A stretch of 64,000 nucleotides of DNA from Bifidobacterium catenulatum DSM 16992 = JCM 1194 = LMG 11043 (GCF_001025195.1 NZ_AP012325.1:1302001-1366000), one strand, 5' to 3'; positions 27,368-37,031 are shown, counted from the stretch's first letter. Notes: a model not told the origin generated them from the sequence alone. Made by a program: numbers and translations.

Positions 27368-28456
27368 ATGACTAGCTCTTCCGATTTGGAACAGATTGAA
27401 TCGCGCATTGTTTCGTTAGTGAAGGATTTTGCGTTCCTTCATGTGGACGATTCGGTTGCCTCTTCCTGCAAGCCCATCGCAGACATGGTCGCCATGCAAG
27501 CGGTCACTTCAAGTGAGGGCGGCAAGCGACTTCGCGCCTTGCTGACGTTGGATTCGTTCCGCGCGTTCGCTTCGGAGGATGTGCTGGAACGCGATTTCGA
27601 TGCGCTACTTGATTTGGCGTGTGCCGTAGAGGTTTTTCAGACCGGCGCCCTGGTGCATGATGACATCATCGATGATTCCGATCTGCGTCGCGGCAAGCCA
27701 TCCGCGCATCGTGCGTTTTCCACCGATACGCATAGCGAGACTATCGGCCATGGTTTGGGCATCATGCTTGGCGATATGTTGGCCACGGCGAGCGTGGATA
27801 TCGCGGATAAGGCCGCATCCAAGCTTACTTATGGTTCCAATGTGGTTGCGGCGTTGCTTAATATGCACCGCGAGGTCGAGGTTGGCCAGGTACTTGATTT
27901 AGCGGTGGAGCTCAACCCGTTGAACGATCCGAACGAGCTGGTGGAGGCTTCGTTGAACGTATTCCGTTGGAAGACCGCCAGCTACACTACCATCGCCCCT
28001 CTGGAATTCGGCATGCTTGCCGCTGGTTTAAGCAAGGATGATGCTCGAAGGCACGCATTGGCGGTCGGGTTGCCGCTCGGTTTGGCATTCCAGCTTGCGG
28101 ATGACCTTTTGGACGTTGTCGGATCAAGCAGGAATACCGGAAAACCTGTTGGCGGAGATATTCGCGAAGGCAAGCGTACCGTGCTTCTCGCCGATGCCAT
28201 CAACGCTGCGGATGATGGGCAGCGACGTGAGCTTATCGACATGTGGGAAGCCGATTCGCGTTCCGAGACTCAAGTGCAACGCGCCATTGAACTGTTCAGA
28301 CAGACGGGAGCCATCGCGCAATCCCGCAACAGAATCGCAGATCTGTGGCATGCGTCGAAATCGGCTATCAATGCGCTTGATCTTTCTGAGTATCGCAAAT
28401 CGCCGCTCGTCAAGGCTTGCGCACGTTTTGTACCTGACGTACGTGCAAATGCGTGA
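27368..28456 (+). CDS. Polyprenyl diphosphate synthase
   Basis: This all-helical prenyl transferase condenses isopentenyl diphosphate onto allylic primers, making precursors for undecaprenyl carriers or quinone-like tails. The two aspartate-rich metal sites are present: 'VHDDIIDDSDLRRGKPS' near residue 95 and 'LADDLLDVVG' near 245, followed by 'KPVGGDIREGKRTVLL'. The ATG at 27368 gives 362 residues, the normal length. Upstream frame extension is possible but lacks a better ribosome site. The chain length of the product cannot be told by eye. It is followed on the same strand by the PASTA kinase gene about 135 bases later. Confidence 0.88.
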   Translation: MTSSSDLEQIESRIVSLVKDFAFLHVDDSVASSCKPIADMVAMQAVTSSEGGKRLRALLTLDSFRAFASEDVLERDFDALLDLACAVEVFQTGALVHDDIIDDSDLRRGKPSAHRAFSTDTHSETIGHGLGIMLGDMLATASVDIADKAASKLTYGSNVVAALLNMHREVEVGQVLDLAVELNPLNDPNELVEASLNVFRWKTASYTTIAPLEFGMLAAGLSKDDARRHALAVGLPLGLAFQLADDLLDVVGSSRNTGKPVGGDIREGKRTVLLADAINAADDGQRRELIDMWEADSRSETQVQRAIELFRQTGAIAQSRNRIADLWHASKSAINALDLSEYRKSPLVKACARFVPDVRANA

Positions 28457-28592
28457 CGAGATCCGCGTGTCTTCTGACTGGTATCCAGACAGGACGCGCG
28501 TTCGTTGCATAATCCGCAAACCTCTGCTTGTAGACTACAAATGAGAACATTCAGCGTGAAGCGTTTTGAAGAAGGAACCGCAGCAATTAACC

Positions 28593-30797
28593 ATGAGTGA
28601 AGCTCCACACGCCCCCGAAGGTCAGGTCATCGAAGGCCGGTATCGGGTCGTCAGCAGAATCGCCGATGGTGGCATGGCCACGGTGTACCAGGCGGTAGAC
28701 GAGCGCTTGGGGCGCACAGTCGCCATCAAAATCATGCATACGCAGCTGGCTCAGGGACCGCACCGTGACCAATTCGTGGAGCGTTTCCACCGCGAGGCAC
28801 GCTCCGCGGCCGCCATCGCCAACCCGCATATCGTGCAAGTGTATGATACCGGCGAATTCGACGGTCTTGACTACCTCGTCATGGAGTATGTTCACGGCGT
28901 GAATCTGCGCTACGAAATGAACCAGCAAGGCACGTTCAGCGTTCGTGAAACGTTGCGCATCATCGGTGAAACGTTGGATGGCCTTGCTTCCGCACACCGT
29001 GCGGGCGTGGTGCATCGCGACATCAAGCCGGAGAACATTCTGCTCAACGACCGCGGCCACGTACAGATTACCGATTTCGGTTTGGCCAAAACGGTTTCGC
29101 AGGCGACGCTTTCTTCCACTGGCATCCTGCTTGGAACGGCCGCATATCTGGCGCCGGAAATGATTGAGAGGAACCAGGCCACGCCTCAAGGCGACTTGTA
29201 CTCCGTAGGCATCATGGCTTGGGAAATGCTCGCAGGCAAGGTGCCGTTCACTTCGAACAATCCGGTGACATTGGTATTTAAGCATGTTCACGAGGATGTG
29301 CCAAGCATCGTTACCGTCTGTGAGGGCATCAATGCCAATGTGGCTGCATTCATCGCTCACCTCACGGCGCGCGCGGTCGAAGCACGACCCGCAGACGCTT
29401 CCGCTGCACTGGCCGAGTTGCAGCGACTGCAATCCATACTCGCGGTCAGCGATTGGCAGTATCAGCTTCCCGCGGCAAACGTCAACATATCGCCCAATAC
29501 CACACAAGCGGAAGATGCCGCTGCCCCGATGAATGAGGGTAATCCGGCTCCACCCACTCCCCCGGCCCCGCCAACGCAACAATTCGACGATCGTACACGC
29601 AAGCTGGACAGAGTCAAACCGAACATGACGACCGTCATGCCAGTGCAACAACAGAACGTTGATCCCGAGGCGACAACGCGCTTCTCGCTGCCGCTGGATG
29701 GAGACGTCAATACCGCAGACGGCAGTACGAGGCCGCAATCCCCTGCCATGCAGAACGGCGATTACGGCAATGCGGGAAAGGACGAATCTTCGAAAAGGCA
29801 TCGTACGCCGCTGATCGTCGCAGGTGTGGCTGCGTTTCTTCTGACGTGTGGCGCAGGCGGCTGGGCATGGTGGTGTTACCAGGGGCCTGGCAGTTATTGG
29901 ACCATGCCTCAGCCGGATGGCATGTCGTGCAGCGATTCCGTAGCCTGCCCCATCACTGGTGTGAAATGGAGCGACTACGAGAGTCTGCTAAAGGTTTCTG
30001 ATATCGAATACGAAGTGTCGGAAAAGTATAGCGATTCCATAACGGAAGGCGATATCATCTCTACCGATCCGGCGAATGTCGGCGATCGTGGCAGCAAGCG
30101 TCGCGGTCAAAAGGTCAAGGTCGTGGTTTCCAAGGGAGTCAGGCAGGCGACGGTTCCCGCCGACATTCTCGACGCGACCAGCGCATCCGGCAAGGATCCG
30201 ATCAATGCGTTGAAGAAGGCCGGATTCGATAATGTCGAGCAGACCACTGCTTCCGATGACACGTATTCCATGGAGGTGCCGCAGGGGGCATTGCTGTCGT
30301 TAAGCGTGGATCCCGGTGCCACATTGCCGCATAATACGACGATCACCGTCACCGTGTCGCAGGGACCAAAGCCAGTAACCATGCCTAATATTGTCGGCAA
30401 GACGAAGGATGAGGCGCAGCAGACGATGGATGACCTCAAACTCACCGCCAATTGGACGGAATCCTTCGACGATAAGATTCCGCAAGGCCAGGTGATTTCC
30501 ACTTCCGTCAGCAGCGGCAATACGCTGCATTGGGGAGATAGCGTCGACGTAGTGGTCTCCAAGGGACCGGAAACCATAACCTTACCGAATTATGTGGGTC
30601 AGAAAGCCTCTGACGCCAAAGCTGCGTTGGAGAAGCTTGGATTCACGGTCAAAGTGAGTTCGCAGCTCACATTGAACGCCAGCCAAGATAAGAAGGTCGC
30701 TTCGCAGGATCCGGTAGGTGGCACCGAAGTACGTATCCGAGACGAAAATGGAACCCCGACCACCATCACATTGAAAATGTATTCCTCACTGTTCTAA
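28593..30797 (+). CDS. Transmembrane Ser/Thr protein kinase with PASTA domains (PknB-like)
   Basis: This receptor kinase is of the PknB/StkP group that couples cell-wall state to growth. The cytosolic kinase domain (about residues 15-280) has 'IADGGMATVYQA', 'VAIKIM', 'HRDIKPENILL', 'DFGLAK' and 'APEM', so it should be active. A Pro/Thr/Gln-rich juxtamembrane linker precedes one span near 405-430 ('LIVAGVAAFLLTCGAGGWAW'). Outside lie about three or four PASTA modules, recognisable by 'TMPNIVGKTKDEAQQTMDDL' and 'TLPNYVGQKASDAKAALEKL'. PASTA domains bind muropeptides. The ATG at 28593 is chosen for the domain boundary; AAGGAA lies rather far upstream, and a TTG at 28566 is the alternative. Confidence 0.9.
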   Translation: MSEAPHAPEGQVIEGRYRVVSRIADGGMATVYQAVDERLGRTVAIKIMHTQLAQGPHRDQFVERFHREARSAAAIANPHIVQVYDTGEFDGLDYLVMEYVHGVNLRYEMNQQGTFSVRETLRIIGETLDGLASAHRAGVVHRDIKPENILLNDRGHVQITDFGLAKTVSQATLSSTGILLGTAAYLAPEMIERNQATPQGDLYSVGIMAWEMLAGKVPFTSNNPVTLVFKHVHEDVPSIVTVCEGINANVAAFIAHLTARAVEARPADASAALAELQRLQSILAVSDWQYQLPAANVNISPNTTQAEDAAAPMNEGNPAPPTPPAPPTQQFDDRTRKLDRVKPNMTTVMPVQQQNVDPEATTRFSLPLDGDVNTADGSTRPQSPAMQNGDYGNAGKDESSKRHRTPLIVAGVAAFLLTCGAGGWAWWCYQGPGSYWTMPQPDGMSCSDSVACPITGVKWSDYESLLKVSDIEYEVSEKYSDSITEGDIISTDPANVGDRGSKRRGQKVKVVVSKGVRQATVPADILDATSASGKDPINALKKAGFDNVEQTTASDDTYSMEVPQGALLSLSVDPGATLPHNTTITVTVSQGPKPVTMPNIVGKTKDEAQQTMDDLKLTANWTESFDDKIPQGQVISTSVSSGNTLHWGDSVDVVVSKGPETITLPNYVGQKASDAKAALEKLGFTVKVSSQLTLNASQDKKVASQDPVGGTEVRIRDENGTPTTITLKMYSSLF

Positions 30798-30844
30798 AAC
30801 GTGGGGGAATCGCCGGATCCGACAACGCGTTTCCCCACAACAGA

Positions 30845-30876
30845 GTGAGCCCGTCCGATTTCCCGGATGGGCTCAC
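30845..30876 (+). terminator. Hairpin after the PASTA kinase gene
   Basis: GTGAGCCCGTCCG pairs with CGGATGGGCTCAC with one G-T pair. No T-run follows on either strand, so the terminator call rests on stem strength and position between convergent genes. Confidence 0.5.
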
Positions 30877-30935
30877 TGATGACGTTCCGTCTCCGCTTTC
30901 AAACCATCTTTGCAGCTGCGTGACAACGACGAAAT

Positions 30936-31646
30936 TCAGCCCTGCTTCGACTGCTCTTCCGCTTCCTTGGCCGCCTTAAGCTGTTCCTTGACTTTTTGTG
31001 CGTATTCGTTCACATATTCCTGACCACTCATCTTCTGAATCTCCATGGTCACACGGTCGGTAAGCGAACGCAGGTCGTCATGCGTGATCTGGTCCAACGG
31101 TTTTTTTTCAACCTCGATCGGCTTGCCGTAAATCACCATGGTCTTGCCTTTGTCGGGAATGACCTGCCCTGGCTTCTGCAATTCTCGGGAGCCGATGATA
31201 GCGGTCGGAACAATCGGGCATCCGGTTTCGAATGCCAGACGCGCCGCACCGGTGTGGCCTTTATAGAGACGCCCGTCAGGACTGCGGGTGCCTTCGATGT
31301 GGATGCCGAACAGGTGGCCGTCCTCAATGATTTCACGGGCATGGTTCAGCGCGCCCAACGACTTGGAGCCACCGGAACGATCCACGGGGAACACGCCAAC
31401 GGATGTGAACCACCATTTCTTGAACTTGCCTTTGATGCCTTTACCTTCGAAATATTCGGCTTTGCCCATGAAGTGAATCATGCGTGGGCTGGTCAGCGGC
31501 AACAGCGCGTCGTCGATGACGGCAAGATGGTTGGCCGCAATAATGGCACCGCCTTCGCGAGGAATGTTTTCAAGCCCTTTTGTGGTCGGTCCCAAACGGT
31601 GGATGGCGATCGGTCCTAGGCCTTTAACGAAAAACCAGTAGAGCAT
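30936..31646 (-). CDS. plsC: 1-acyl-sn-glycerol-3-phosphate acyltransferase (PlsC family)
   Basis: This 236-residue membrane-associated acyltransferase makes phosphatidic acid in phospholipid synthesis. The four motif blocks are present: 'AANHLAVIDD' (HxxxxD with catalytic His/Asp), 'GVFPVDRSGG', 'FGIHIEGTRSPDGRL' (the Glu-Gly motif) and 'CPIVPTAIIGS'. GGGAGG precedes the ATG at good spacing. The C-terminus is charged. The gene is divergent from the small membrane-protein gene at 31698. Confidence 0.9.
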   Translation of the reverse strand: MLYWFFVKGLGPIAIHRLGPTTKGLENIPREGGAIIAANHLAVIDDALLPLTSPRMIHFMGKAEYFEGKGIKGKFKKWWFTSVGVFPVDRSGGSKSLGALNHAREIIEDGHLFGIHIEGTRSPDGRLYKGHTGAARLAFETGCPIVPTAIIGSRELQKPGQVIPDKGKTMVIYGKPIEVEKKPLDQITHDDLRSLTDRVTMEIQKMSGQEYVNEYAQKVKEQLKAAKEAEEQSKQG

Positions 31647-31697
31647 TCTTCACGGTCCTCCCAGCGGATGGGCATCCGCTTGATTAAAGTTATCAGT

Positions 31698-32273
31698 ATG
31701 ACTGACCTCAACAATAGCAATGCCGACGAAGAACGCCCAAATGCCGAGTCGCATGGTGGAGGGAATGTTCCCTCCTCTGATGCGAACGATCTGGATGCCG
31801 CTTGGGCAGAGTTCGCCAGTTCCCATGCCGACGATTTGAAGGCCGTGGAACACTCACGGAATGCGAAGCGTTTCGAGAAGCATGCGCAGCGACGTGAAAA
31901 AGAGGCGCTGCTATCGATTCAGGATCTGGATCAGGGTACATTCACCGACGATATGCCGCAAGGTCGTGGACCACGCGATTTCACGGGTTCCAGCTGGTTG
32001 GACACCGATAGCGTGATGGACCGTTATGGAGATGATTTCGTGCCTCCGAGTCCCGAAATCGGACATGTCAAGCTTTCGAAACTCGTGTTCTGGGCGTTGC
32101 TGGTCGCCGGAGTCATCGGCATCATCGCTTCCGCATTCATGCCTGCGTTGGCGGCGATTCTGGGATCGATTTTCGGCTTGTGTGCATTGGTTGGCGCCGC
32201 AGGGCTTATTGTGCAGCACAAGGGACACTCGCAGACTCGCTTTGATGAGTTTGATGATGGCGCGAGGGTCTGA
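31698..32273 (+). CDS. Hypothetical membrane protein, two C-terminal spans
   Basis: This protein of about 191 residues has a long hydrophilic N-terminal part. It includes a basic/charged helix ('NAKRFEKHAQRREKEALL') and an aromatic-acidic stretch ending near residue 115. Two adjacent hydrophobic spans follow ('VFWALLVAGVIGIIASAFM' and 'ILGSIFGLCALVGAAGLIV') and a short cytosolic tail. The layout suggests a membrane-anchored cytosolic domain. I recognise no family, although similar proteins are common in bifidobacteria. The ATG at 31698 is favoured for protein composition; no strong ribosome site is seen for it or for the upstream alternative ten codons earlier. Confidence 0.7.
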   Translation: MTDLNNSNADEERPNAESHGGGNVPSSDANDLDAAWAEFASSHADDLKAVEHSRNAKRFEKHAQRREKEALLSIQDLDQGTFTDDMPQGRGPRDFTGSSWLDTDSVMDRYGDDFVPPSPEIGHVKLSKLVFWALLVAGVIGIIASAFMPALAAILGSIFGLCALVGAAGLIVQHKGHSQTRFDEFDDGARV

Positions 32274-32356
32274 TTTCGACCTTTTCTTCATCGAGCATAT
32301 TTTCAGAACATCATAAGAATCCTGGCAACGAGTTTTCCATATCGAAAGCCTCGCAT

Positions 32357-32404
32357 CAAAAAATGCGTGTGCAGCACCGGATATTTCGATGCCGCACACG
32401 CATT
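32357..32404 (-). terminator. Terminator of trpD
   Basis: On the minus strand AATGCGTGTGC pairs perfectly with GCACACGCATT and is followed by TTTTTGATG. It stands just beyond the trpD stop and may also stop the convergent gene. Confidence 0.85.
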
Positions 32405-32445
32405 ATTATTCAGTTATTGGCAAATATCGATCAGAAAGTCTTGAA

Positions 32446-33501
32446 TCAGGCATTTTTCTTCGACTGAGCGGTGGCGATCCACTGATCAAGCAACGCGGAT
32501 GCCTTACCGGAGTCGACGGTCTCTTCGGCGATGGCGTAGGCCGCTTTGAAACGATCGGCGAGGCTGGCTTCCGTTGGCACCAAATGTCCATCGGCGACAA
32601 TCGCGGATGCCGCATTGAGCAGAGCGGTGGTACGGAACGGTACGTCCTTGCCTGCGAGGAAGTCACGGAATAGTTGGACATTAAGCTCCGGTTCACCACC
32701 CTTGAGGTCGGCGACGGTCACTTTGGAGAGACCGAGTTCAACGGTTGGATCAAATTCGTTTTCCGTGACCTTACCGTCCTTGAACTCCCAGATGGATACC
32801 GGGCCAGTCGGAGCCATCTCATCCAAGTCTTCGTTGGAGGTGTAGACCATACCGGTCTGACCGTTCGCCGCATATACTTCGGCCATAATCGGGCTCATCT
32901 TGCGATTGGCGCAACCGACCGCCATATGCTTCGGAGCGGCAGGATTAGTCAGCGGGCCCAGCACGTTGAACACGCAGGGCACTCCCAGAGCGGCACGAAT
33001 CGGACCAACGAAGCGCATCGCCGGATGGAAGGTACGTGCGAAAGCAAAAGCGATGCCACACTCATTGCCAACTTGGGCAACCTGCTCCGGCTCCAGATCA
33101 AGAGGCAGTCCCAGTGCCTCGAAGCAATCGGCAGTGCCGCACTTGGAAGAGGCTGCGCGATTGCCGTGCTTCACGACCTTCACTCCGGAGGCGGCGGCCA
33201 CCACCGCACCCATGGAAGATAGGTTCACCGTTGCAGCACCGTCACCGCCAGTGCCGACAATGTCAGTAGTTTCGCCGGAGACATTCAATGGGATGGCGTG
33301 CCCCACCATCGCCTTGGCCGCGCCGCGTACCTCATCGGCGGTCAGGCCGAGCTGTTGCTGCGTGGCGAGCACCGCGCCCACGGCGGCGGGATTGGCGTTA
33401 CCCTGCATCAGATCATCGACGAACCATTCCGATTCTTCCGCGCTCAAATGGTCTCCCCCAACCAGTTTGGTGAGAATCGACTTCCATGTGATCTCGGCCA
33501 T
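32446..33501 (-). CDS. trpD: Anthranilate phosphoribosyltransferase
   Basis: This 351-residue enzyme transfers the phosphoribosyl group from PRPP to anthranilate, the second committed step of tryptophan synthesis. The glycine-rich PRPP site 'DIVGTGGDGAATVNLSS' and the following 'KHGNRAASSKCGTADCFEAL' are intact, as are 'FARTFHPAMRFVGP' and 'VLGPLTNPAAP'. GGGGGAGGA precedes the ATG. It stands alone: no other trp gene lies within 30 kb on either side in this window, so the pathway is dispersed. No leader peptide or attenuator was seen upstream. Confidence 0.95.
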   Translation of the reverse strand: MAEITWKSILTKLVGGDHLSAEESEWFVDDLMQGNANPAAVGAVLATQQQLGLTADEVRGAAKAMVGHAIPLNVSGETTDIVGTGGDGAATVNLSSMGAVVAAASGVKVVKHGNRAASSKCGTADCFEALGLPLDLEPEQVAQVGNECGIAFAFARTFHPAMRFVGPIRAALGVPCVFNVLGPLTNPAAPKHMAVGCANRKMSPIMAEVYAANGQTGMVYTSNEDLDEMAPTGPVSIWEFKDGKVTENEFDPTVELGLSKVTVADLKGGEPELNVQLFRDFLAGKDVPFRTTALLNAASAIVADGHLVPTEASLADRFKAAYAIAEETVDSGKASALLDQWIATAQSKKNA

Positions 33502-33699
33502 AGTATCCTCCCCCTGGCTTCACGCCAAGCGCTTCGATTGTGTTTCCGCCGCATATTCTAACCGCCGGATATTGCGTAAACCGTTCCCGTCCGCATGACG
33601 GAATGATTCATAACTTCCGCCCACCATCCTGTGGTTGTCCAGAGCGCTTCCCATTAGTTATGCGAGGTAATTATCCAAGATAACCAATATCGAGGCATC

Positions 33700-34037
33700 A
33701 TGAGCAAACCCGCGGAGCGCAACGTCCACAACGCCGACACACCGGACTTCAGTGTGCCGAACGACGGCCACGGCACACCGACCTCCAACACGATTGGCAT
33801 CCTGCTCGACGCCTGCCAGACCGCCAAACGAATCACGGAAGCCTTGCTGCCGCGGTCGCCGGCACCAAGGACCAATGTCCTGGCGCGAGCACGGCGGGAA
33901 ACCGTCCCATCTTTTAGACATGTCCCACCGCACGACTTTCCGCTCCGCCGAAACGCCGTGCCGGACGACCAGGATTCCATCGTCGCCCGTATCGGTGGCG
34001 ATGGGGAGCATCACACGAGCAGGAAGAAAGGAACATC
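33700..34037 (+). pseudogene. Decayed regulator-like gene (MarR-like at best)
   Basis: An ATG with GAGG upstream opens a frame whose first 50 residues look coding ('IGILLDACQTAKRITEALLP', like the first helix of MarR regulators). The rest of the frame is Arg/Pro/His-rich and reads like a shifted frame. A short inverted repeat TTATC-CAA-GATAA (33671-33683) just upstream would fit an operator. It precedes the remnant of a drug-transporter-like gene, a common pairing. The MarR label is tentative. 33502-33699 holds nothing else that I can support. Confidence 0.35.
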
Positions 34038-34363
34038 ATGGCCGCATCATCCACCACATTCGAGCGCACGAACATACGCCGCCGGAATTCGGCATCGACG
34101 CGGCGACCGTGCAGTGGCTCACCACCGGCTACATGCTGCTGTTGGTGGCGATCGGCCTGGCATCGCTCATCATGGCGGTGAGTTTCTTCTCCGAATGGAA
34201 CGGCGACTGGCTCGTATGGGCCTTGCTGGTCGTCTGCGTGGCGGCGTTGGCCGGGTTCGCACGCATGCAGCTGAAGATCAGCCATCCGTTAACCGGCATT
34301 TTCCGTCGTTCGCCGCCGTGGCCGATGCACCTATATCCAAGTAATGGCCTCCCTCCGTCATAA
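34038..34363 (+). pseudogene. Remnant of a DHA2-type MFS multidrug transporter
   Basis: AGGAAGAAAGGAACATC followed by ATG at 34038 is a proper start, giving 'MAASSTTFERTNIRR'. The frame then breaks. In another frame comes 'FGIDAATVQWLTTGYMLLL', the hallmark first-loop/second-helix motif of EmrB/QacA-type transporters. It joins directly to a distant transmembrane pair ('IGLASLIMAVSFF', 'LVWALLVVCVAALAGFARM'). Thus at least two internal deletions have removed most of the roughly 480-residue protein. The remnant ends next to the left direct repeat of the island. Confidence 0.6.
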
Positions 34364-34382
34364 ACCTCTGATATGGCGATGG
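34363..34382 (+). repeat. Left 20-bp direct repeat (candidate attL)
   Basis: AACCTCTGATATGGCGATGG. It differs at one base from the copy at 42860-42879 and lies between the MFS remnant and the first island gene. Confidence 0.7.
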
Positions 34383-34475
34383 GAAGTTAACATTCTGCGA
34401 TGTCGCGGCAGTACCAGTGAAGGCGAGCAACCGCCCGCCCGAACAAAATCATCGTTTTCCTACAAGGAGAAAATT

Positions 34476-36959
34476 ATGACGGACAAAATGGTACTACGAA
34501 CGCAGCAATGGCTGAATCAAACCTACGGTGGTGATTCGCGTTTCAACAAGGTCGCCGAGGATGGGCAGACCGGCTGGTCGACGATTTACGGGTTGACCCG
34601 TGCATTGCAGATCGAACTGGGTATCCAGAACACGGCGGATAATTTCGGCCCGTCCACGCAACGTCTGTTCGTCCAGCGGTATCCGAATGGTGTGCAGGAG
34701 CAGAAATCCGGCGATACCGCCACGTCCAACGTGTATTCCATCATCCAGGGAGCACTCTGGTGTAAGGGATACTCTGCCGGAAGTGACGAAATCACCCAGC
34801 ATTTCTACGGCGGCACCGGCAAGGCAATCAAGAACCTCAAAACCGATATGGGCATTGGCGGCGATTCCAGCGTTGACGTGGACATCATGGGTGCCCTGTT
34901 ATCCATGAAACAGTTCGTGCTGCTCGAATCGTATGGCGGCCTCAACGCCATTCGGCAAGCGCAGCAGCAGATCAATGGCAATTACCGTGATTACACGGGC
35001 ATCATTCCGACCGATGGCCTGTACGGGCGCGAAATGAACACAGCGCTCATCCAGGTGCTTCAGGCCATCGAAGGTTTTACGCCCAGCGAGGCCACCGGCA
35101 ATTTTGGTAGTGGGACTAAGTCTCGTCTCAAAACCATCAGCGCCAGCAATGGTACCGGCGATAACCCGCAGTGGGTCTGGTTGGCGACTGTGACTTTGGT
35201 GTGTAACCGCATCGCGGCGGTCATCAGAACCAGCTGGCACACCGGTCTGTCCGATCAGGTCACGGACTTTCAGCGGCAATATGGGTTGCCACAGAACGGT
35301 ACCGTCGATCCGACCACGTGGATGAGCCTGCTTACCTCCAAGGGTGATCCGAACCGGCCTTGTGTGGCGTGCGATACCCGTTTTGAAATCACCGATGCGC
35401 GACTCGCAACGTTGAAGGCCAACGGATACCAGATCGTGGGACGGTATCTGACCGAGCCTGGGCAAAGCAGCTTGGCACCTGCCGATTATTTCAAGGCGAT
35501 TCGTCCGGGCGAGCTGGAACGCATCACCAAGGGCGGCATGAAGTTCTTCCCGATCTTTCAGGAATACTCCACCAAGCTGGCACACTTTACGCCCGCGAAC
35601 GGTGCTGCTCATGCCAAGTCGGCACGTGAAGCGGCGCAGCGGTTGGGCATCCCGCCGACGCATATCTATTTTGCCGTGGACTTCGACGCCACTGACGACC
35701 AAGTCACCAGTAACATCCTGCCGTATTTCAGGGCGGTTTTGGCTAATCTCGGAGGTGGATATAAGGTCGGTATTTACGCATCCCGTAACATCTGCACTCG
35801 CGTTATCGAGGCCGGTTATGCGGGTTATGCGTTCGTGTCCGACATGTCCACCGGGTTCTCCGGCAATCTGGGGTTCCCGATCCCAGATAATTGGGTATAT
35901 GACCAGTTCACTGAAATCAGTGGTTATCAGGGACAAGGCTGGGATCTTGACCGCGTTGCCTATTCCGGCAAAATGCCTGCTGTATCCTATGTGAAGCAGA
36001 CGTCGGCTGGTGGAACGACCATCGATCAGGGAACTAACTACGATCAGATGGGGCCGATTGACCTGATCTGGCATCTTGAGAAACGGTTCGATGAACTGCG
36101 CGCTCAAGGAAAGGTGGGGCAGGACTATGTGGCCAGTGGAACCACTGGAACTTGGGTGACGGTCCCGACATGGCGATGCATGCTGAACTACCTGTCCAAG
36201 GATTACCTGCGCGACGGAGGAAATGGTTCAACTATCGAATGGTCGGTATCAGCCGAAAGTTTCCGCAAGGCGGATGCCGCAATCCTCGAACAGGATGCTA
36301 CGGCGTCTGCAATCATCAAGTCGTTGGATCGCTATATCGGTTCGTGGCGGCAGTCCATGATCGATGTCAATGGGGAAAGCGTGGATTTGCCGCATATGTG
36401 CGTCACGACGCTGGGATATCTCAATGGACTGGTCGTTCCGGATACGTGGACCGGCTGGGCAGGCGACTTGGGTTCGGCCATGAGTAACATTCAGAAAGCT
36501 AAGGATTGGAACCCGCAGGCCAGCATTGATGTCATCGCCGAAGCCTTGGTAGGTGCGGACGACAACTATCGGCAGCAGGGCGCTCTTCAGGGGCTTACGC
36601 TTGACAAACAGGTGGATGGAACATGGCAGACCGTCAGCAATACCTGCAATCGTGACGACCTGTGCTGTGATGGCGATGCCATTTACTTCGCCGACACGCT
36701 TAAGAACGGTAACGGCAGCGACTCTCACCTGTTGTCCCAGACCATGCGCAGCTACTATAACGCGCCGAACCAGTTGTCTGACCGTTTCAAGCGAATCGCA
36801 TGGAGCATGGGTGCCAGTGATAAGGCGGCGGCAGTAAGTGCATTCCGCGGTGTCGATTGGCAGCAAATGTTTACATGTTGGCTCTTGACCCATTCATACG
36901 ATACCCCTGATTCCGTGATTGATGCGGCATGTTCGGCATTGGCGGAGTTCATCTTCTAA
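34476..36959 (+). CDS. Large cell-wall hydrolase-like protein with DUF1906 (Rv2525c-like) domain
   Basis: This is an 827-residue protein, from an ATG with AAGGAG six bases upstream. The N-terminal 290 residues hold peptidoglycan-binding-like repeats ('GWSTIYGLTRALQIELGI', then 'VTDFQRQYGLPQNGTVDPTTW'). Residues about 300-496 form a TIM-barrel glycoside-hydrolase-like DUF1906 domain ('GYQIVGRYLTEPG', 'IYFAVDFDATDDQ', 'KVGIYASRNI', 'WDLDRVAYSG'). Such domains occur in phage lysins and secreted wall proteins. The last 330 residues are unassigned. No signal peptide or holin is present, so export is unexplained; lysis or wall remodelling is an inference. It is the first gene inside the island and ends at a strong terminator. 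Confidence 0.75.
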   Translation: MTDKMVLRTQQWLNQTYGGDSRFNKVAEDGQTGWSTIYGLTRALQIELGIQNTADNFGPSTQRLFVQRYPNGVQEQKSGDTATSNVYSIIQGALWCKGYSAGSDEITQHFYGGTGKAIKNLKTDMGIGGDSSVDVDIMGALLSMKQFVLLESYGGLNAIRQAQQQINGNYRDYTGIIPTDGLYGREMNTALIQVLQAIEGFTPSEATGNFGSGTKSRLKTISASNGTGDNPQWVWLATVTLVCNRIAAVIRTSWHTGLSDQVTDFQRQYGLPQNGTVDPTTWMSLLTSKGDPNRPCVACDTRFEITDARLATLKANGYQIVGRYLTEPGQSSLAPADYFKAIRPGELERITKGGMKFFPIFQEYSTKLAHFTPANGAAHAKSAREAAQRLGIPPTHIYFAVDFDATDDQVTSNILPYFRAVLANLGGGYKVGIYASRNICTRVIEAGYAGYAFVSDMSTGFSGNLGFPIPDNWVYDQFTEISGYQGQGWDLDRVAYSGKMPAVSYVKQTSAGGTTIDQGTNYDQMGPIDLIWHLEKRFDELRAQGKVGQDYVASGTTGTWVTVPTWRCMLNYLSKDYLRDGGNGSTIEWSVSAESFRKADAAILEQDATASAIIKSLDRYIGSWRQSMIDVNGESVDLPHMCVTTLGYLNGLVVPDTWTGWAGDLGSAMSNIQKAKDWNPQASIDVIAEALVGADDNYRQQGALQGLTLDKQVDGTWQTVSNTCNRDDLCCDGDAIYFADTLKNGNGSDSHLLSQTMRSYYNAPNQLSDRFKRIAWSMGASDKAAAVSAFRGVDWQQMFTCWLLTHSYDTPDSVIDAACSALAEFIF

Positions 36960-36975
36960 TCGATACGGTTCCGAT

Positions 36976-37019
36976 GTGGGGCTGGTTTGCGACAATGTGT
37001 GCGATAAAGCCAGCCCCAC
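36976..37019. terminator. Terminator between the hydrolase-like and membrane-protein genes
   Basis: GTGGGGCTGG pairs with CCAGCCCCAC around a 24-base loop. It separates two convergent genes. The downstream T content (TCCTTTGTT) is modest. Confidence 0.65.
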
Positions 37020-37031
37020 GCCGGTCCTTTG

